NCBI RefSeq assembly: GCF_017591425.1
Contig: NW_024467121.1
Coordinates: 15,946,707 to 16,010,706 of the forward strand
Length of the DNA: 64,000 bases
DNA from: Ochotona curzoniae
Lineage: Eukaryota > Chordata > Mammalia > Lagomorpha > Ochotonidae
Direction of reading: 5' to 3'
Shown: in pieces, positions 58,146 to 64,000 of the stretch
How the letters are laid out: each line of letters begins with the position of its first letter
Position numbering within the stretch: position 1 is the first letter of the stretch
Notes under the pieces: generated by a model
The model's database searches: none
Told to the model about the DNA's origin: nothing
What the model saw: only the letters and a program-made list of their open reading frames with translations
Position numbers and translations under genes: made by a program

Positions 58146-58471
58146 GGGCCCGGCGCGGTGGCGCAAGTGGTTAAGTCCTCGCCTTGCACGCCCAGGATCC
58201 CATATGGGCGCCGGTTCTAATCCCAGCAGCCCCGCTTCCCTTCCAGCTCCCTGCCTGTGGCCCGGGAAGGCAGTCGAGGACGGCCCAAAGCTTTGGGAAC
58301 CTGCACCCATGTGGGAGACCCGGAAGAGGCTCCTGGCTTCGGATCGGCATAGCATTGGCCGTTGTGCTCACTTGGGGAGTGAATCATCGGACGGAAGATC
58401 TTCCTCTCTGTCTCTCCTCTCTGTATATCCGCCTTTCCAATGAAAAAAATAATAAAAATAAATCTTAAAAA
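58146..58471 (+). repeat. CSINE, young, full length, perfect TSD
   Basis: Best-preserved SINE. It starts GGGCCCGGCGCGGTGGCGC with tRNA-like A and B boxes in the first 80 bases, keeps many CpGs, and ends in an A-rich tail after 'aataaatctt'. The 13-base duplication caaagtaaatgta is perfect at 58133-58145 and 58472-58484. CpG content and the intact TSD indicate recent insertion. Open frames on both strands here are not genes. This copy supports a pika-like lineage. Confidence 0.98.
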
Positions 58472-58484
58472 CAAAGTAAATGTA

Positions 58485-58930
58485 AATATGGGAAGTTTTT
58501 AAATGCTTTATTAGATAGAACATATTAGATAGAACATGTAGCATATTATGACATATTATAGAAGCATAGTTCCCTCTGGAACTTTTTTCTTACAGTATTA
58601 TCAATTTAATACAGATTATCAGGAAGTTATTTCACTAGGCAATTGTGCTTTACTTAGAACAGTTATTTTTTAAATCATTTCTATTATTTTCTATGATACA
58701 GTTTTATAGGTACAGGGATTTCCTCTATTCTCTCCATTAAGCTAGGTGATTTTTAAAATTTTGAAATTCAGTCGACCCGAAGAAAGAAATATTCGGAGTA
58801 AGTTATAATCTACTTTCAGGTTTCTCCTTGTATGTAAATAGAAATAAGGATTAGAATAAATTACCTTTGCTGAAGTGTTATTTTATGATTACAGAGACTC
58901 TCCTGGCCCCAGCAGTACCATAGTTTCTCC
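58485..58930. other. Non-coding stretch
   Basis: Includes a short duplication (two copies of 'attagatagaaca') near 58511-58536. Nothing else recognised. Confidence 0.45.
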
Positions 58931-58934
58931 GTAC

Positions 58935-59015
58935 CTAATGATGTTTGGTGATTCACTTAACATTTCTGGACCTCAGTTTACCCATTTGTTATTAATTGAC
59001 CTAAATCTCATGACA
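58935..59015 (+). repeat. MIR SINE core relic
   Basis: 'tgattcacttaacatttctggacctcagtttacccatttgt' matches the conserved core of mammalian MIR. It accounts for part of the 84-codon open frame at 58875-59129. Confidence 0.6.
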
Positions 59016-59605
59016 TCTTTGGAAAATTGCTTTATTAATATTCCTTTTCATGGCATAAATCATCTTATCCTAGGTCATGTCATTTGCTTGAAATATATGT
59101 CCAGGAAAAAAGAAAAAAAACTAACTTGAAATATGTAGTGATTCAATTAATCTAATATATAGATGGATGAATTCAGATTCAGGTTGTGAGCTCAGTCATT
59201 AAAATAGAAAAATTCCAAAGCAAGTAAATTTGTCATGATCAAGTATATCCATTTGAGTAGATATAACATTAATACAACTCTATAACCCAAATGCAGTATT
59301 CTTTCTCTGAAGAGCAAATGTAATGCTTGTTTTACTTTAGCCTCTGTTTGTTTAAGTAGCACAATCAGTTGAATTCTACTTTGGAGGTATTTCTTCTAAC
59401 ACATAAAGGAGACATTCTGCAGAAGAGTGTTGATGGACTGTATCGGGCTTTACTATTGGTCAATTGTATATGCAAAATCAATGCTTTTGATATTCATCAG
59501 CTGATTATATGATATACCCTCTGATTTAACCTCAGGTTTCTATCTTTGATTCTGACTTGGACTTTAGATTCTTAACAACAAGAAGTGAGAAGGAAAAGTC
59601 ACTCT
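59015..59605. other. Non-coding stretch
   Basis: Nothing recognised. Confidence 0.4.
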
Positions 59606-59618
59606 TGTAAACAGGATT

Positions 59619-59952
59619 GGGGTTGGTGTGATGGCACAACAGGCTAATCTCCCACCTGTAAGTGCCAGCATCCCATAAGACGCTGGTTCAAGTCTCAGCT
59701 GCTTCACTTTCAATTCAGTTCTGGACTTACGGCGCGGGAAGGTGACAGAGGATGGTCCAAGACCTTGGGCTCCTGTACCCATATGAGAGACCCAAAGGAA
59801 ACGCCTGGCTCCTGCCTTCAGATTGACTCAGTTCTGGCAGTCACTATAATTTAGGGGATATCGTAGGGGATATAAGAACTTTTTCTCTCTCTCTCCTCTC
59901 AGTAAACATGCCTTGCAAATAAAAATATGAAATAAATCATTAATAAAAAGAA
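59619..59952 (+). repeat. CSINE, near full length, with TSD
   Basis: Starts 'ggggttggtgtgatggcacaacaggctaatctccc', with 'gctggttcaagtctcagctgcttcactttcaattcagttctgg', and ends 'cttgcaaataaaaatatgaaataaatc'. 'aaacaggatt' flanks it at 59609-59618 and 59953-59962. A short duplication, 'ggggatatcgtaggggatataag', lies near 59855-59877 inside it. Confidence 0.95.
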
Positions 59953-59964
59953 AAACAGGATTAT

Positions 59965-60500
59965 TGCACAATTGCATAGCAAACACATGTCTTGCTTAGG
60001 TTAATTCATGCATCTAAATTTGTCTGTGATATTTTCACACAGAAAATAGTTGTAATGAACTCTACAATTTTTGTGTGAGGTTGAAAATATGCTTTGCAAA
60101 ATAAATCTTAAATCTTTATCTGAGAGACTCACATTTGCATAATATAATGAATAACATAGGCCTGAAAAACCTAAAATGCTACACATTCCGGCATGTCAAC
60201 AGTTTGAGGCCCAAATAAATTACATGACCCCATTATCTTAAAAGACAGTTAGAAATACAACCTATGTCATGGAATATGTCTTATATTTAAACAGTTCAAA
60301 GAAAACTTATAACAACAGAAAAAGTGCATGACTTTTGAATCATCTTAAATTTAAATAAACATTTATTTTCCTATTAAACATAATACTTAGTTTCATAGGT
60401 TTATTAGATTTCAGTAATTAATATTATTATTATAATATTTCTAGCAAGTCATAAATTAAGTAGTAGAAATTCCTGAATGTGATATTAAATCCTGTGCATG
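59965..60500. other. Non-coding stretch
   Basis: AT-rich; nothing recognised. Confidence 0.4.
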
Positions 60501-60502
60501 TT

Positions 60503-60512
60503 TGTATGTGTG

Positions 60513-60545
<33 letters not shown>

Positions 60546-60574
60546 TTATATATATACATATATATATATATATG
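60503..60574. repeat. (TA)n/(TG)n microsatellite
   Basis: TATATA, TGTGTG and TATATA blocks in succession. The 63-codon minus-strand frame across it is an artefact. Confidence 0.95.
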
Positions 60575-60959
60575 CTTGAGAATATGAACCAGTTATTCTT
60601 AGGTATGTAACAGTTATTCACATATACAAGAAATCATCAAAAACTTACAGAAAAGGCATTTTATTAAAAAAACATTTTATATTAATTTTCAAATCTTCAC
60701 ACCAAGTACATTAATACAATTCAATTTCCAAGGATTATTTTTAGTATCATTACATCTGACATTAGCACACATCAAGGTTTCAAAATATCTCCTCAGTTCA
60801 CATATATGCAAGATTTCTATTAGGAATGTCAATTATAAAGTATTCACCATAAAATTCAGTCCCTCACCATAAGCAAAAGTGAAGCAGTATGCTCCACACA
60901 ATCACAAGTACAAAGAAATTTACTTAGGTAAGTCTGTGTGACAAAACCACATGATTTCT

Positions 60960-61130
60960 AAGATGTCCCATTATATGGCAGGTGATGGCATAAGTGCTAT
61001 AACCTGCCACCATCGTGGAAGCCCAACATAGCATTGCTGACTCATGTTCTGGTCCTGCCCCAGCTCTCACTGGTACAGGCATTTGGATAGTGACCCAGCA
61101 GATGGAAGATCTCCATGAATCTCAACACTT
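60960..61130 (+). repeat. CSINE fragment, old
   Basis: 'gcataagtgctataacctgccaccatcgtggaagccc', 'gttctggtcctgccccagctctcactggtacaggcatttggatagtgacccagcagatggaagatctcc'. Internal part only. Confidence 0.8.
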
Positions 61131-61134
61131 GTAA

Positions 61135-61940
61135 TACTTTGATTATTGATGTCTGGTTTCCAAAACTGAGAAAGAGTACATTTATTTGCTTTTACTATTT
61201 TGCTAGGCAACTTTTGGAACCAAATATATCCCCCATAATGGCTGGCAGCAATGCAGTGTAACTGAATTATATGATGGCATCACAGTTATGATTAAATTAG
61301 CCATTATTTTTTTTAAAACCCCAATCTCTTCTGTATTGAATTAAGCTTCATATACATTGACCACAATGTTCCTTATACTTTGATAAAAACTTTCTTGTGA
61401 AACAAATCGCTTAGAGGATCATAAAACACCAGAAGGAAATGAGATTGTGTGGAATGTGGCAGGGGGAAATTCTTAGTATGTAAGATAAAAGTTACTAGAT
61501 GCAGATTTGTAGTGCTGTAATAGAGATAACCAAAATCAGTGTCATCTGTATTTCTGAGATTTAAACAAGCGAGAAGCAGCCTATGAGCTGGGTAGCCATG
61601 CTTATTGAATGTATGGTATATGGCCATCCCAGGACCCCTGCTGCTGACCGTCTGTTTCCTCTTGGCTCCAGTTGGTCAGTTCTGATCTCCCATCATCTGG
61701 AACAGAATTGAACTACTTGTCCTGCAGAGTTTTCCATTCATGCATTGTTTAAATGATGTGACATTCTATTGATGCCAAAACCTTACAGATCTGTGCTTGC
61801 TGGGCACATAAGCAATAAACAACACCAACTGCTTCATTTCTGGAATGCTGTAACATCTACAGCTCAAGAATCAGAGTATATTGCTTTCTTTCTTGAGGAA
61901 TATTGTGTGTCCGTATAAACAAGCTTTGAAATAAAAACAA
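61135..61940. other. Non-coding stretch
   Basis: No repeat or gene recognised; the minus-strand 84-codon frame at 61373-61627 lacks support. Confidence 0.4.
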
Positions 61941-61942
61941 TA

Positions 61943-62216
61943 CAGGAGATGGAGCTGTGGGATAGCCATTGAACTGCCAGTTGGCTGCAGTGCCAGAGTA
62001 CCACAGGGAGGGGAGGGCATTTTGTGCCCTGGCTTCTCAGCTTCTGGTCTGACTTCCTGCTAAATTGCTAGGGAAGGCAGTGGACAGTGGCCCTGGTGCT
62101 AGATGCTGTTTTTACATAGGGGATCCAGAGGAGGCTACTGGTTGCTGGCTCCAGGCTGGCAAAGCCCTGACTGTTGCTGCCATTTGGCAAGTGAACTGGT
62201 GGTTTCTGAACTTCTC

Positions 62217-62247
<31 letters not shown>

Positions 62248-62278
62248 GAAGTTTTGCCTTTCAAATAAATAAAATAAT
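61943..62278 (+). repeat. CSINE with (CT)n expansion
   Basis: 'ggagatggagctgtgggatagccattgaactgcc', 'ctggcttctcagcttctggtctgacttcctgctaaattgctagggaaggcagtgg', 'ggatccagaggaggctactggttgctggc', 'gccatttggcaagtgaactggtgg', a CT run at 62213-62248, then 'gcctttcaaataaataaaataa'. Confidence 0.9.
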
Positions 62279-62279
62279 C

Positions 62280-64000
62280 ATTGTCATTCTTTAAAAATTT
62301 AATTATGAATGCATTTTTAAGATAGTTGAAATGGGCTAGGTGAAATAAAATCATTTTCTTTGGATGATTTTCTAGTCTTACAACCCCATTCCCAAAGCCA
62401 TAGAACAGAAAAACATTGAAATTTAAAGCTGAAAATTTTTGCTTATTAAGGTTATAAAAATAGTTTACTTTTTCTAATGAAAGCTCTTCATTTTATCTAA
62501 CTCTCTGCCTATGTATTTTTATCTACAGATTACAAGTGATGATTTTAAAAATTCACTCAGAAGTATCTTCCCATGAATTTTGGAAAGCTATTTAAAATCT
62601 GATATTCTTATCTTTTGAAAACGATTAGAAATCCCTAATGGTTAGCATCTGAAATAAAATATCATAAAATTAACATTTTTTAGTTTCCTAGATATTTGCT
62701 AATAGTTGAGTAATAATATTCACCAGAAACTTTTAAGTTAATAAAATTTAAGTCTTCAAACTTCATTAAAATTACTTATTTTAAGAAAAATGAAAAATTT
62801 CCTTAGTGGCCATATTGACATCAAAATCACCTAGGAAACTGGTTCTCATAGTTCTATTTCGCTAAGTCAATGAGAACCATGAGGAAAATGATACTATTGA
62901 CCCTGCTGTTGCTGTATGACAAAGTTTAAAGGTAACATGATAAGAGATTTGGATGTACCACATAATTCAAAATTTAAAATAAAAATATATATTAGAAAAA
63001 AGTTTTGGATGGAAAAACAAAGCTGGTTTATGTATAATAACATTACAGGGGAAAATAAGAAGGATGCTACAGAATGAAAATCGTTTCAGACAAGAGGAAT
63101 TAAGTTCCCTGTTTGCCCTTTTATGCAACAGCTCTTTCAAAAGTTCCTATCTCCCTCCCTTTGTTTTTCAACTTTTATGACAAATGAAGAGCTTTGCTTG
63201 AAGCCTGGAATAAAATCACCCTTAGAGTCTCACTAATTCCCCCAAATTTTCAATAAAATAGAATGTATGGAAAACCTAATCCATGTCATAAAATTGCACA
63301 CCAGTCTTTGGAAAAAGTGCCTTAATATTCCATTCACTAAAAATGCCTCATTAAGTGTTTGTTTTGCTTACATATATGAATTCACAAATGGTTTTGTCTC
63401 CTTAATGGCCTATTTCCAATTTGATGAACTATGAAAGTTATTTAAAATAAAATGCTTGAAATTTGTAAGTGGAAAATATTTCACACAAATATACCTCCTC
63501 TTAAAATGACTAACATTCAATTGCACTAATATGCATATATTTTAAGACGATGAAATTTTAACTCTCCTTGAACTGCATGGGCACATGCTTCAATTTACGT
63601 CTAAAGATCTAAAAATGCATCACTGTGCTCACTAGGAATTAAAATGTTATTTTTTAAAGCAGGTAAGGAGCAGCCAAATCATCACTTTCTCTTAGAATAA
63701 AACATTGCCTGGAATGAAGTGAAACAAATGCACCCATCTCTCCCAGTGTTTTTCAATAAAAGCCCTTTCCCCTGTACCTAGACACTCAATCTGTTCAAAA
63801 CAGTCGAGTCAATTGATTAAGTAAGTGTTAAGTATGTGGGTTTTAAAACTGAAAAGTAGAAAGTTGGGCAAGCCTAACAGCTAGCTAATTTGGAAAGTAA
63901 ATGAGTGTATTTATTCAGTATCTGTATACAAAGGGATTTAGGTGAGCACAGGGGACAAGAGAAAGAACTGGAATATAAGTGAGACATATATTGCCAAGGA
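62280..64000. other. AT-rich non-coding stretch to window end
   Basis: No gene recognised. Near 62815-62845 the words 'tcaaaatcacctaggaaact' resemble the MER5-type DNA transposon core, too short to call. A 10-bp inverted repeat is at 62840-62849/62870-62879. Confidence 0.4.

Noticed and set aside
58146..58230. tRNA gene, suggested by A and B boxes
   Set aside because: The boxes belong to the tRNA-derived head of a CSINE; the cloverleaf is not maintained and the unit continues as SINE body.
1..64000. CRISPR array, operon, phage or bacterial mobile system
   Set aside because: Regular spacer-repeat structure is absent and the repeats present are mammalian SINEs, LINEs and microsatellites.
43445..64000. 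Search for the 3' LTR or pol of the ERV downstream
   Set aside because: No segment resembling the 40.2-kb LTR, reverse transcriptase or integrase was found by reading; the element appears truncated near 43.44 kb.

Overview
The window is AT-rich mammalian DNA with no convincing protein-coding gene and no tRNA or rRNA gene. More than 35 tRNA-derived C-type SINEs (CSINE) are scattered on both strands, which points to a lagomorph. The best-preserved copy (58146-58471) has the internal wording and 3' end I associate with pikas (Ochotona) rather than rabbits and hares. Order Lagomorpha is well supported; genus Ochotona is an inference. The setting is intergenic or deep intronic.

Layout. 1-12.3 kb: unique AT-rich DNA with CSINEs, 3' ends of L1 elements (2.67-3.01, 4.9-5.16, 7.75-8.66 kb), an old L2 relic (3.8-4.1 kb) and several microsatellites. 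12.28-13.34 kb: a minus-strand L1 3' end split by a solo-LTR-like insertion. 13.4-25.6 kb: mostly unique DNA with old CSINEs and an L1 relic near 18 kb. 25.6-26.7 kb: an A-rich stretch that may be a very old LINE. 27-37 kb: unique DNA with CSINEs, MIR relics and two LTR relics of the mammalian MaLR group (32.1-32.5 and 36.3-36.5 kb). 37.2-39.6 kb: an unexplained dispersed repeat pair, a 90-bp tandem duplication and a retroposon flanked by a perfect 17-bp target-site duplication. 40.2-43.4 kb: a decayed endogenous retrovirus. 43.5-64 kb: CSINEs, two more L1 relics, microsatellites and long unique tracts.

The most informative object is the endogenous retrovirus. It has a 5' LTR with CCAAT and TATA signals, a primer-binding site resembling the tRNA-Lys3 type, a gag relic with a recognisable capsid homology region and a zinc knuckle, and a protease relic whose catalytic triad is mutated. 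It stops there: no reverse transcriptase, env or 3' LTR is visible. A CSINE later inserted into its gag. All of it is inactive. The gag/protease wording looks like class II (betaretrovirus-like) elements. I found no operon, CRISPR array or other gene system; the open reading frames are short, are explained by repeats, or look like chance. One 78-codon open stretch at 57714-57947 is a weak exon candidate.
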